Of a DNA stretch of 19,691 nucleotides, positions 7,947-16,776 are shown piece by piece. Under the pieces are notes generated by a model. That model worked only from the letters and a program-made list of their open reading frames with translations, was not told where the DNA came from and made no database searches. Each line of letters opens with the position of its first letter. Position 1 is the stretch's first letter. Origin of the DNA: an uncultured Bacteroidota bacterium (GTDB lineage: Bacteria > Bacteroidota > Bacteroidia > Chitinophagales > Chitinophagaceae); assembly GCA_903912405.1 (NCBI GenBank), contig CAIWHF010000068.1:1-19691 (forward strand), read 5' to 3'. Made by a program: the position numbers and the translations under genes.

Positions 7947-8003
7947 ATTTTATTTAGATTACCAATCCCCCCCTATTCTTTATTTTATTAAATCATAAAG
8001 CAT

Positions 8004-11000
8004 ATGCTTAATGCTATTATTAACTATTCTATTAAAAATAGAATGGTTGTATTGTTGGGTACCTTTCTTTTAATAGGAGCTGGTATTTTTTCGCTATTGC
8101 ATATCCCCATTGATGCAGTGCCGGATATTACCAATAATCAAGTTCAAATTATAACCACAAGTCCATCGTTGGCTCCACAAGAAGTAGAACGTTTCATAAC
8201 CTACCCTATAGAACAAACGATGACTACAATACCACAAATTGCGGAAATGCGCTCCATTTCTAGATTTGGGCTTAGTGTTGTTACCCTTGTTTTTGAAGAT
8301 GATGTTGATATTTTTTGGGCCCGTCAGCAAATTAACGAACGTCTCGTTCAGGCTAAAGAAAGCATTCCTCAAGGAGTTGGAACACCCTATTTAGCGCCGG
8401 TTACAACTGGACTTGGAGAGATTTTTCAATATACTTTAAAAGTTGACCCAGCCTATAAGCAAGTATATTCTTTATCTCAACTAAGGAGTATTCAAGATTG
8501 GATAATTCGTAAACAATTATTAGGCACTAAAGGAGTAGCGGATGTAAGTAGCTTTGGCGGATTTGTGAAGCAATATGAAATTGCTATCAACATCGATCGG
8601 CTAAATGCTATGCAGGTAAGTATGCAAGAGCTTATGGATGCTATAGAAAAAAATAATCAAAATGGTGGCGGCGCATATATTATGCAAGACAATAGCGCAT
8701 TTTATATTCGCACAGAAGGGCTCGCTAAAAACTTTCAGGATATCGAAAATGCTGTAGTTAAACAGACGAGCAGTCATATTCCTATTTTAATCAAAGATGT
8801 TGCGGTTGTGAAAGAAGGACATGCAATTCGTTTTGGCGCCATGACCTATAATAATGATGGCGAAACAGTGGGTGGTATTGTCATGATGCTTAAAGGGGCC
8901 AATTCTAATGAGGTTATTAGCAATGTGAAAGAGAAAATAAAACAAATTGAAGCAACTTTAAACCCCGGTGTTCATATCGAGCCGTACTTAGACAGAACAC
9001 AATTAGTAAATAGAGCTATTAATACGGTTGAAAAGAATTTAATAGAAGGTGCATTAATTATATTATTTATCCTCATTCTGTTTTTAGGCAATTGGCGCGC
9101 TGGTTTGCTCGTAGCCTCCGTTATTCCCTTAGCCATGTTCTTTGCATTAAGCATGATGCAATTGTTTGGTGTCTCTGGAAATCTTATGAGCTTAGGTGCT
9201 ATAGACTTTGGACTTATTGTAGATGGTGCTGTTATTATTGTGGAAGCAATCATGCACTATATGTTTTCACAACAAAAAAATAATCAACAAGTACCTTTAG
9301 TTTATACAGAAGAAGAAATGCAAAAAGCGGTAAGCATATCAGCATCGCGCATGATGAATGCGGCAACTTTTGGTCAAATCATCATCTTAATTGTGTACTT
9401 ACCTATATTTTCTTTATCGGGTATTGAAGGAAAAATGTTTAAGCCTATGGCAGAGACAGTTGCATTTGCCATTGTAGGTGCACTATTATTATCTATCACA
9501 TACGTACCTATGATGAGTGCATGGGTCTTATCCAAAACCATATCTAGTAAAGAGCAATTAGGCGATAAAATGATGAAGCATATTGAAAGCAAATATGTAA
9601 ACTTATTGAGCAAAACTCTTCATCATAAAAAACTTGTTCTCCTTGGTGCAGCCATAGCCTTAATAAGCAGTGCAATTATATTTACACAAATGGGAGGCGA
9701 ATTTTTACCTACCCTTGAAGAAGGAGATTTTGCAGTGGAAACAAGGTTGCCAACCGGCAGTTCTTTAGACGAAACTATCAAAACAGCGCAGCAAGCAGCT
9801 GGATTGTTAAAAGCTCAATTTCCAGAAGTTAAAAAAGTCATAGCAAAAATTGGTTCAAGTGAAATACCTACCGACCCAATGCCAGTTGAAAGTTGTGATT
9901 TGATTATTGTTTTAAACGACAAAAGCACCTGGACACATGGCGCTAATTGGCAAGCATTGGCCAACGAAATGCAACAATGCTTGGAAGTGCTTCCGCAAGC
10001 GAGTTTTGGTTTTCAACAACCCATACAAATGCGCTTTAATGAATTAATCGCGGGTGCTCGACAAGATGTTGCCATTAAAATATTTGGAGAAGATTTAGCT
10101 ACCCTTACCGATTTAAGTAAGCAAATTGGCAGTATCATTCACAAAGTAAATGGAGCTGAAGATATTTATATTGAGCCTATGACCGGATTGCCTCAATTAG
10201 TAGTAGCTATTAATAGAAATGCTATTGCACACTATGGATTACAAATCGAAGCTGTTAACAAAACCATAGCTACTGCATTTGCTGGTAGTATTGCTGGCAG
10301 TATTTACGAAGGCGATCAGCGCTATGATATTAGTGTTCGATTAGATACTCAAAATAGAAACCAACTTCATCAGTTAAACAATTTGTATATCCTCAATTAT
10401 CAAGGCCAATCGATACCTTTAAAAGAAGTGGCAAGCATACAAATTGAAAATGGACCTAATCAAATACAACGAGAGCAAGCACAAAGAAGAATTATTGTAG
10501 GTTTTAATGTGCGTAATAGGGATGTAGAAAGTATTGTAAAAGAGCTTCAAGATAAAGTGAATGCTGAAATAAAATTACCTAGCGGTTATCGCATTGCCTA
10601 TGGCGGTCAATTTGAAAATCTCATTGCGGCAAAACAGCGCTTACAAATAGCGGTGCCTATTTCGTTACTACTTATTTTCATTCTTTTATTTGCAGCCTTT
10701 AGGTCAGCAGCACAAGCGGGTCTTATATTTACGGCTATTCCTTTTGCAGCCATTGGAGGTATTATCGCCTTAGTAAGTAGAGGCATGCCTTTCAGCATTT
10801 CTGCTGGCATTGGTTTTATTGCTTTATTCGGCGTAGCGGTATTAAACGGTATCGTACTGATTGCAGAATTCAATCGACTAAAAGATAATCTGGAACTTAC
10901 CTTAATAGAGCGCATTATTCAAGGATCAAAATCAAGAATACGCCCGGTATTAATGACCGCTAGTGTAGCATCGCTAGGATTTTTACCTATGGCTTTGTCG

Positions 11001-12368
11001 CATACTGCCGGTGCAGAAGTTCAAAAACCACTTGCTACCGTTGTTATAGGTGGATTATTAACAAGCACACTACTCACCTTATTTTTATTGCCCGTAATTT
11101 ATTACTTAATGGAAAAGAAACTAGCTAAAAAAACAATGCTGCTAATTTGCTTAGTAGGATTACTTCATCCATCATCTAGCAGTGCGCAAGAACATACTAT
11201 TTGGAAGCAATGCCTTCAAATGGGATTGCATAACAATTTGCAACTACAAGCCAATAAATATGAAATACTGCAGGCTACATCTAGCGCACATGCAGCTATT
11301 GATTTTGGAAGAACCAATGTTCAATACATGAAAGGCCAGTATAATTCAGAGAGCAAACAAGATAATAATATTACCATTACACAGACCTTAGCCTTTCCAA
11401 CAACAAGTATTGCCAATTATCGAGCATTGCAACAACAAACAAACGTTGCTGCAGCAAATTTTAAGCTGTCGAGTTACGAGTTACAGTATAAAATAAACCT
11501 TGCTTTTGTAAAGCTATTGTATCTCCATAGTCAAATCAAGCTACTATATGAACAAGATAGCCTTTATAAAAAACTGAGCGTAATTTCAGAAAAACGCTTT
11601 AAAGTTGGAGAAGCTACTCAACTTGAATGGTTGCTGGCACAATCAAAAACAAAAATGAATCAATCTAAAATTGAATTACAGAAAAGCAATTTTGAACAGA
11701 GTATCGTAGAACTAAAAACACTAATGAATGCTACATTAGACCTATCATTAGGAAATCAAGATACGCTACACGCCTTATCTTTAAGTACGCAAGAAATGCT
11801 TGCCAACCATCCTTTAAAAGAGCTCAGTACAGCAAAATATCAATTGAGTATTGCCCAGAAAAAAGCAGAGCAAAACAGACTAGCGCCGGATGTTTCTATT
11901 GGTTACTTCAATCAAACACTTATTGGCAGCGCTATTAGTGAACCCTTAGCAAGAATTGCTGGACAAAATGATCGCTTTCAAGGTATGCAAGTAGGTATTC
12001 AAATACCTTTGTTTTTTAATGCACAGCAATCTAAAATAAAAGCAGCTAAATGGAATATGCTAAGCCAAGAAAAAAACAAAGAGCAAACAATTTTAGAAAT
12101 TAATAGCGCTGTTACAAATGCACAAGCTGAGTATCAAAAACAATTGCAGCAAATTCGTTTTTATCAGCAAGAAGCATTACCACAAGCAAACATGCTCTTA
12201 TCGCAAGGCAATGCAAGCTATAAAGCGGGCGAAATAAACTATATCGCTTATTTACAAATTTTAGATGCCGCTTTAACTATTCGAAATGAGTATTTACAAA
12301 ATTTGTATAAATATGATGAAGCCGTTATACAATTAGGATATTGGAACGGAACAAATTATCAACCTTAA
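8004..12368 (+). CDS. Heavy-metal efflux RND pump fused to a TolC/CzcC-like outer-membrane channel
   Basis: A 1454-residue fusion. Residues 1 to about 1035 are a CzcA/CusA-type RND proton/metal antiporter in the inner membrane. They have the usual N-terminal helix, the periplasmic LAPQEVERFITYPIEQ block, and TM4 with DFGLIVDGAVIIVE, which places the essential acids at D401, D407 and E414. That signature is CzcA-like and points to divalent ions (Zn, Co, Cd, Ni) rather than Cu(I)/Ag(I). GGEFLPTLEEGD starts the second half and the last helix ends near 1035. At 1036-1062 there is a lysine-rich start, a hydrophobic core and SSSSAQ, resembling a complete signal peptide. Residues of about 1063-1454 are long helices of the outer-membrane factor family. 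Such fusions are known in Bacteroidota. No TolC-like gene is needed elsewhere in the operon. Confidence 0.93.
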   Translation: MLNAIINYSIKNRMVVLLGTFLLIGAGIFSLLHIPIDAVPDITNNQVQIITTSPSLAPQEVERFITYPIEQTMTTIPQIAEMRSISRFGLSVVTLVFEDDVDIFWARQQINERLVQAKESIPQGVGTPYLAPVTTGLGEIFQYTLKVDPAYKQVYSLSQLRSIQDWIIRKQLLGTKGVADVSSFGGFVKQYEIAINIDRLNAMQVSMQELMDAIEKNNQNGGGAYIMQDNSAFYIRTEGLAKNFQDIENAVVKQTSSHIPILIKDVAVVKEGHAIRFGAMTYNNDGETVGGIVMMLKGANSNEVISNVKEKIKQIEATLNPGVHIEPYLDRTQLVNRAINTVEKNLIEGALIILFILILFLGNWRAGLLVASVIPLAMFFALSMMQLFGVSGNLMSLGAIDFGLIVDGAVIIVEAIMHYMFSQQKNNQQVPLVYTEEEMQKAVSISASRMMNAATFGQIIILIVYLPIFSLSGIEGKMFKPMAETVAFAIVGALLLSITYVPMMSAWVLSKTISSKEQLGDKMMKHIESKYVNLLSKTLHHKKLVLLGAAIALISSAIIFTQMGGEFLPTLEEGDFAVETRLPTGSSLDETIKTAQQAAGLLKAQFPEVKKVIAKIGSSEIPTDPMPVESCDLIIVLNDKSTWTHGANWQALANEMQQCLEVLPQASFGFQQPIQMRFNELIAGARQDVAIKIFGEDLATLTDLSKQIGSIIHKVNGAEDIYIEPMTGLPQLVVAINRNAIAHYGLQIEAVNKTIATAFAGSIAGSIYEGDQRYDISVRLDTQNRNQLHQLNNLYILNYQGQSIPLKEVASIQIENGPNQIQREQAQRRIIVGFNVRNRDVESIVKELQDKVNAEIKLPSGYRIAYGGQFENLIAAKQRLQIAVPISLLLIFILLFAAFRSAAQAGLIFTAIPFAAIGGIIALVSRGMPFSISAGIGFIALFGVAVLNGIVLIAEFNRLKDNLELTLIERIIQGSKSRIRPVLMTASVASLGFLPMALSHTAGAEVQKPLATVVIGGLLTSTLLTLFLLPVIYYLMEKKLAKKTMLLICLVGLLHPSSSSAQEHTIWKQCLQMGLHNNLQLQANKYEILQATSSAHAAIDFGRTNVQYMKGQYNSESKQDNNITITQTLAFPTTSIANYRALQQQTNVAAANFKLSSYELQYKINLAFVKLLYLHSQIKLLYEQDSLYKKLSVISEKRFKVGEATQLEWLLAQSKTKMNQSKIELQKSNFEQSIVELKTLMNATLDLSLGNQDTLHALSLSTQEMLANHPLKELSTAKYQLSIAQKKAEQNRLAPDVSIGYFNQTLIGSAISEPLARIAGQNDRFQGMQVGIQIPLFFNAQQSKIKAAKWNMLSQEKNKEQTILEINSAVTNAQAEYQKQLQQIRFYQQEALPQANMLLSQGNASYKAGEINYIAYLQILDAALTIRNEYLQNLYKYDEAVIQLGYWNGTNYQP

Positions 12369-12378
12369 AAATTTTTTT

Positions 12379-13563
12379 ATGAAAAAGAATATCAATAAAC
12401 TAATCCTTGCGGCAGTGCTGATCGTTTTCACACAATGTAAACAAACGAATACTGCGGAAGAAAAAACAAGTACATCTAGCGTAGACACCAACCATTTAAG
12501 CATAAATGAGGCTCAATTTAAAGAAGCTGGCATTGAATTGGGCACTTGGACCACACGATCTATAAGCAGCACCATCAAAGCCAATGGGAAATTAGATGTG
12601 CCCCCTCAAAACATGTTGAGCATTAGTGTTCCACTGGGTGGTTTGGTAAAACAAACAACGCTCTTACAAGGCACGCATGTAAATGTAGGCGATGTATTAG
12701 CTGTATTAGAAAACAGTGAGTATATAAAACTACAACAAGAATATGCAGAAGCCTATCACCAGCTAATTTATTTAGAATCAGAAAAAAACAGACAAGGTGA
12801 ATTGCAAGCAGCACAAATTAATGCTACTAAGACCTATCAAAAATCAGTTGCCGACTATGACATGATGAAAGTGCGTGTAGAAGCACTCAAACAACAGTTG
12901 TTGCTACTGGGTATTAGTCCAAAAACAGTACTCGAAGGAAAAATTAGCAGCACTATTAGTCTGCGCTCAAGTATTGATGGCTATGTAACCAAAGTATTGG
13001 TCAACAAAGGAAAATTTGTACAAACCAATGAAGTGCTCTTTGAATTAGTAGATACGCGTCATACGCATTGCGAATTGCAAGTATTTGAGCAAGACATTCC
13101 TTTTATACAATTAAATGACAAAGTTGAATTTTCATTAACCAGCGATGCCACCAAAAGAAAAGCAAGTATACATCTAATTGGAAAAGAAATCAATAGCGAT
13201 CGCACGGTGCAAGTGCATTGCCATATGGACAAAGAAGATCCAAGTTTATTACCTGGCTCCTATATTACAGCCTATATCTACCCTACAAGCAAAAGCACTA
13301 CAGCATTGCCTAAAGCCGCTTTTGCATTGGGCGAACAAACATACTATATCTATATTCTAGAATCTATTAGCACCCAAAAAAATGAAAAGGGTATAAATGA
13401 AAATAGGTATCATTTTTTACAAGTTCCGATACGCACTTTTGGTAGCGACGATCAATTTATGGCTTTCAGTATTCCAAACACTTTATCGAGCACCAGTAAA
13501 ATTGTATTAAACAATGCCCACATTTTAAGAGCCGTTTTGCTCAATAAAACGCAGGCAGAATAA
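12379..13563 (+). CDS. RND periplasmic adaptor lipoprotein (CzcB/CusB family)
   Basis: A 394-residue membrane-fusion protein that would bridge the RND pump and the channel. The signal ends FTQC, making Cys20 the probable lipid anchor. Half of the lipoyl/barrel-sandwich domain lies at about 78-112 (SISVPLGGLVKQ, VGDVLAVLE). A coiled alpha-hairpin follows at about 113-175. The second lipoyl half is at about 190-228 (SSIDGYVTKVLVNKGKFVQ, EVLFELVDT), then a beta-barrel and a membrane-proximal domain to the end. There is no His- or Met-rich N-terminal metal site. It starts 10 nt after the pump gene and so is in the same operon. The stop is 6 bp from the opposing tex stop, with no hairpin between. 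Confidence 0.92.
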   Translation: MKKNINKLILAAVLIVFTQCKQTNTAEEKTSTSSVDTNHLSINEAQFKEAGIELGTWTTRSISSTIKANGKLDVPPQNMLSISVPLGGLVKQTTLLQGTHVNVGDVLAVLENSEYIKLQQEYAEAYHQLIYLESEKNRQGELQAAQINATKTYQKSVADYDMMKVRVEALKQQLLLLGISPKTVLEGKISSTISLRSSIDGYVTKVLVNKGKFVQTNEVLFELVDTRHTHCELQVFEQDIPFIQLNDKVEFSLTSDATKRKASIHLIGKEINSDRTVQVHCHMDKEDPSLLPGSYITAYIYPTSKSTTALPKAAFALGEQTYYIYILESISTQKNEKGINENRYHFLQVPIRTFGSDDQFMAFSIPNTLSSTSKIVLNNAHILRAVLLNKTQAE

Positions 13564-13569
13564 ATTAAT

Positions 13570-15798
13570 TTATTTACCAAACTTCTTTTTCAATAAGCTC
13601 AAAGCATCATTTATATTAGTAGATGGTGCTTGTGTTGTTGAAGTTGTGTTTGTTTTTTTAGATTTCTCTTTAAAAGCAGGCGCTTCTTGTGTTTGCTTGA
13701 TCGATAAAGCAATACGTTTTCTTGCTATATCTACTTCCGTTACCTTCACTTGCACTTGTTGATTTAACTTTAATACTTCGTTAGGATCAGTAATATATTG
13801 ATGCGCTATTTCAGAAACATGCACCAAGCCATCTTGCTTTACACCTATATCTACAAAGGCTCCAAAGCGAGTTATATTAGTAACAATACCCGGAACGATC
13901 ATACCAACATAAACATCTTCGATGGAATAAATATTGGCAAACTCAAAAAGCTGCACTTCGCTTCGAGGATCTAATCCCGGTTTTTTTAACTCACTAATAA
14001 TATCGGTAATCGTATGCAATCCAAATTGTTCATTGGTATATTTTGCTGCTACAATTTGATTTAGCAAATTCGTATTTTCTATCAATTGTTTTACATCCAC
14101 ATTCAAATCCTTCGCCATCAAAGCTACTATGGGATAGGCTTCTGGATGAACTGCGCTGGCATCAAGGGGTTCTTCGCTCGATGGCAATCTCAAAAATCCT
14201 GCACATTGCTCAAACGCTTTACCTCCCAATCGTGGAACTTTCAATAGCTCTTTTCTCGATTTAAAAGCACCTAATTCCGATCGTTGTTTTACAATGTTCT
14301 CTGCAATAGACGGACCAATACCACTCACATAACTCAACAAGTGTTTGCTAGCCGTATTTAAATTTACGCCTACTGTATTTACGCAACTGATCACGGTTTG
14401 ATCAAGTCGTTCTTTAAGGCGCACTTGATTAACATCGTGTTGGTATTGACCAACACCAATACTTTTAGGATCTAATTTTACCAACTCTGCTAAAGGATCC
14501 ATTAATCTTCGTCCAATACTCACAGCACCTCTTACCGTAATATCGTAATCAGGAAATTCTTCTCTTGCTATTTCAGATGCGGAATAAATAGACGCACCAT
14601 CTTCATTAACTAAAAATATAGGAAGGTTTAAGTTGAGCGATTTTATAAATTGCTCTGTTTCCCTTCCCGCCGTTCCATCTCCTATTGCAAAGGTTTGAGT
14701 TTGATATTTTCCTACTAAGTGTTGAATGGTATACGCTGCTGCATCCAATCTATTCTTCTCATGAATGTAAATCAAATCGGTATGTAATAAATTTCCGCTT
14801 TCATCTAAGCATACAATTTTGCAACCTGTTCTATACCCCGGATCAATAGCCAATAAGCGCTTGCCACCAAGTGGCGAAGACAATAACAATTGTCGAAGAT
14901 TTTCTGCAAATACCTGTATAGCCTCTTCATCTGCTTTTTGTTTTAAAGCCGTTCTAAATTCTGCTTCTAAGCTCGGTTGCAACAATCGGCGATACGCATC
15001 TTTAATAGCTTTTTTTACGTGCTCTGCAGCATCATTGCTCGCTACTATTTTCTTTTTCTCAATTTGAAATAAGGCTGTTTCTTCTTCTGGTGCAATACTC
15101 ATTCTCAATACGCCTTCCATAAAACCACGCATAATGGCTAATATTCTATGCGATGGAATTTTAGCAATCGGCTCATCGAAATCGAAATAATCTTTATACT
15201 TCGCTGCTTCAGATTCTTTATCCGCAATGAGTTTACTTTTAAAGAGGGCTTGTTCTTCAAATAGTTTTCTAATGTCAGCGCGTATTATTGCATCTTCATT
15301 AATCCACTCCGCAATGATATCACGAGCGCCTTGCAAGGCAGCCTCTGTGCTCACTATTGCTTCATTTAAAAATAATTGTGCCTGTTCTTCCACAGCTATT
15401 GCTTGTTGTTCCATTAGCAGTACAGCTAAGGGTTCTAAACCATGCTCACGAGCAGTTTGCGCTTTGGTTTTACGCTTCGGTTTATAAGGCAAATAAATAT
15501 CTTCCAATTCAGCCAAGCTACTTGCAGCATTTATTTTTTCTTGCAACGTAGGCGTCATCTTCTCTTGATCGGTAATCGTTTTTTCGATAAACGCTTTACG
15601 CTCCGAAAAATCTTTTTGAAACGTAGCCTCATCAATTATTTTTTGAATCACGACTTCATCTAAGGCACCTGTTTTATCTTTTCTATAACGGGCAATAAAA
15701 GGGATGGTTGCACCCTCGGCTACTAATTGTAAAACGGCTTCTACTTGTTGTTGCGATAAGCGCAAGACCAAGGCCACACTTTTGGAAAAAGAAATCAT
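13570..15798 (-). CDS. tex: Tex family RNA-binding transcription accessory protein
   Basis: A 742-residue cytoplasmic nucleic-acid-binding protein with the full Tex layout. The N-terminal helical domain has VAEGATIPFIARYRKDKTGALDE at about 27-48 and YLPYKPKRKTKAQTARE further on. A YqgF/RNase H-like domain starts with LLAIDPGYRTG near 315-324. Tandem helix-hairpin-helix motifs lie at about 473-545 (SYVSGIGPSIAENIV, LLKVPRLGGKAFEQCAGFLR). An S1 RNA-binding domain covers about 628-702 (IVTNITRFGAFVDIGVKQDG, LVHVSEI). A Lys/Thr/Ser-rich tail follows. In other bacteria Tex affects expression of toxin and virulence genes and ribosome or transcript quality; its role here is not readable. It is transcribed away from the rpsF leader. 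Confidence 0.96.
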   Translation of the reverse strand: MISFSKSVALVLRLSQQQVEAVLQLVAEGATIPFIARYRKDKTGALDEVVIQKIIDEATFQKDFSERKAFIEKTITDQEKMTPTLQEKINAASSLAELEDIYLPYKPKRKTKAQTAREHGLEPLAVLLMEQQAIAVEEQAQLFLNEAIVSTEAALQGARDIIAEWINEDAIIRADIRKLFEEQALFKSKLIADKESEAAKYKDYFDFDEPIAKIPSHRILAIMRGFMEGVLRMSIAPEEETALFQIEKKKIVASNDAAEHVKKAIKDAYRRLLQPSLEAEFRTALKQKADEEAIQVFAENLRQLLLSSPLGGKRLLAIDPGYRTGCKIVCLDESGNLLHTDLIYIHEKNRLDAAAYTIQHLVGKYQTQTFAIGDGTAGRETEQFIKSLNLNLPIFLVNEDGASIYSASEIAREEFPDYDITVRGAVSIGRRLMDPLAELVKLDPKSIGVGQYQHDVNQVRLKERLDQTVISCVNTVGVNLNTASKHLLSYVSGIGPSIAENIVKQRSELGAFKSRKELLKVPRLGGKAFEQCAGFLRLPSSEEPLDASAVHPEAYPIVALMAKDLNVDVKQLIENTNLLNQIVAAKYTNEQFGLHTITDIISELKKPGLDPRSEVQLFEFANIYSIEDVYVGMIVPGIVTNITRFGAFVDIGVKQDGLVHVSEIAHQYITDPNEVLKLNQQVQVKVTEVDIARKRIALSIKQTQEAPAFKEKSKKTNTTSTTQAPSTNINDALSLLKKKFGK

Positions 15799-16032
15799 AC
15801 GCTACTATAAATTTTAAAGAATGCTAAAGTACTTCTATAATTGAAAAGATAAAAGTTGATTTGAAAAGGTAGGGACTAAAACAGCAAATAATGAAAGGCC
15901 ATTAGGGTTCTAGATCCTTTTTTGCTAAGCTTTTGTAGTTTTCGAATATATTTTCATATTGATAATCAATGATTTACAAATTCAAAACGAATAATTTTTA
16001 GCTTAAAAGTGGGTATTTTGGGTATTTTTTTC
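15799..16032. other. Intergenic stretch between tex and the rpsF promoter
   Basis: AT-rich DNA between divergent genes with no coding potential and no recognised RNA gene. The minus strand has TACTTTAG (15831-15824), one mismatch from the -7 consensus, which could serve tex, but no -33 element is seen at the proper distance. Two copies of TTGAAAAG occur 20 bp apart (15841 and 15861). I see nothing else worth naming. Confidence 0.4.
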
Positions 16033-16040
16033 TACTTTTG
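16033..16040 (+). promoter_or_regulatory. Promoter -7 box of the rpsF operon
   Basis: TACTTTTG is a perfect TAnnTTTG. It lies 88 nt before the rpsF ATG, and the folded leader begins directly after it. No TTTG is found at 19-21 bp upstream; a TTTG at 16017-16020 is only 12 bp away. Confidence 0.55.
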
Positions 16041-16043
16041 CCC

Positions 16044-16103
16044 TCCCAAATCCGTTCGACTACCTATTTTTTAGGTATCCAAAGTTGAGCCGAACGATTG
16101 GGA
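16044..16103 (+). promoter_or_regulatory. Ribosomal S6:S18 autoregulatory leader (rpsF 5' UTR)
   Basis: The leader folds into a nested structure. The outer stem is TCCCAA (16044-16049) with TTGGGA (16098-16103). A second stem is CGTTCG (16053-16058) with CGAACG (16091-16096). Inside lies a hairpin, TACCTA (16061-16066) with TAGGTA (16072-16077) and a T5 loop, and an unpaired arm (16078-16090) leads into GCCG. In many bacteria the S6:S18 protein pair binds its own mRNA leader at a motif with a conserved CCG and so represses rpsF-rpsR. The location, fold and CCG at 16090-16092 fit that element. The pairing is seen directly; the assignment is inferred. Confidence 0.72.
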
Positions 16104-16128
16104 TATTTTTTAACAAAAAACATTTTTT

Positions 16129-16479
16129 ATGTCAACAAACAACCTTCAAAACTATGAGTTGATGGTGATTTTCACTCCCGTATTATCGGAGGAAGATTTC
16201 AAAGCAGCTCAAAAGAAGTTTGCTAGCATCGTTACAGACAACGGCGGCAACATCGTGCATTCTAATCCATGGGGATTACGCAATTTAGCTTATCCAATTG
16301 ATAAGAAAACAACTGGAATTTATTTTGTAATGGAATTCAGCGCTCCAACGGATATCGTTGCGAAAGTGGAAATTCAATTAAATCGTGATGAGACTGTAAT
16401 GCGTCACATGATTACCCGTATCGATAAATATGCTGCTGCATATAATGCGAAAAAACGTGGTGCAACTCAAAACGCATAA
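16129..16479 (+). CDS. rpsF: Small ribosomal subunit protein bS6
   Basis: A 116-residue 30S protein that binds 16S rRNA together with S18. It has the S6 ferredoxin-like fold pattern: NYELMVIFTPVLSEEDFKAA, then GGNIVHSNPWGLRNLAYPIDKKTTGIYFVMEFSA and LNRDETVMRHMITRID. The tail is short and basic. It is the first gene of the rpsF-rpsR-rplI operon, behind a folded leader. The sequence before the ATG is A/T-rich without a Shine-Dalgarno site. Confidence 0.97.
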   Translation: MSTNNLQNYELMVIFTPVLSEEDFKAAQKKFASIVTDNGGNIVHSNPWGLRNLAYPIDKKTTGIYFVMEFSAPTDIVAKVEIQLNRDETVMRHMITRIDKYAAAYNAKKRGATQNA

Positions 16480-16502
16480 TTCAAAATTAAAAAACTTAAA
16501 CA

Positions 16503-16769
16503 ATGGCAAAAGCAAACGATATAAAATACCTTACTTCGACCCGAGTAGAGAAGCGCCAAAAGAAATATTGCCGCTTCAAAAAAATGGGCATTCGATATGT
16601 AGATTACAAAGACGCTGAGTTTTTGAAAAAATTCTTAAACGAACAAGGTAAAATGTTACCTCGTCGTATCAGTGGTAATTCATTAAAATTCCAACGTAAA
16701 GTGGCACAAGCGATTAAAAAAGCGCGTCAAATGTCATTATTACCTTATGTTACTGACCTTTTAAAGTAA
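16503..16769 (+). CDS. rpsR: Small ribosomal subunit protein bS18
   Basis: An 88-residue basic 30S protein, the partner of S6. Family blocks are RQKKYCRFKKMGIRYVDYKD near residues 18-37, FLNEQGKMLPRRISGNSLKFQRKVAQAIKKARQMSLLPY, and a C-terminal TDLLK. It starts 23 nt after rpsF and ends 7 nt before rplI, so the three genes share one transcript. Confidence 0.97.
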   Translation: MAKANDIKYLTSTRVEKRQKKYCRFKKMGIRYVDYKDAEFLKKFLNEQGKMLPRRISGNSLKFQRKVAQAIKKARQMSLLPYVTDLLK

Positions 16770-16776
16770 AAAAATC

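Noticed and set aside
10607..10915. A 102-codon open frame on the minus strand inside the RND gene
   Set aside because: It lies entirely opposite the well-conserved second half of the pump and its sequence matches no family. It is a shadow frame.
15903..15920. A near-palindrome around TCTAGA in the tex-rpsF gap
   Set aside because: It is short and imperfect, and expected by chance. No operator family is recognised.
16430..16618. A 62-codon frame bridging rpsF and rpsR
   Set aside because: It overlaps both ribosomal genes out of frame and is of low complexity.
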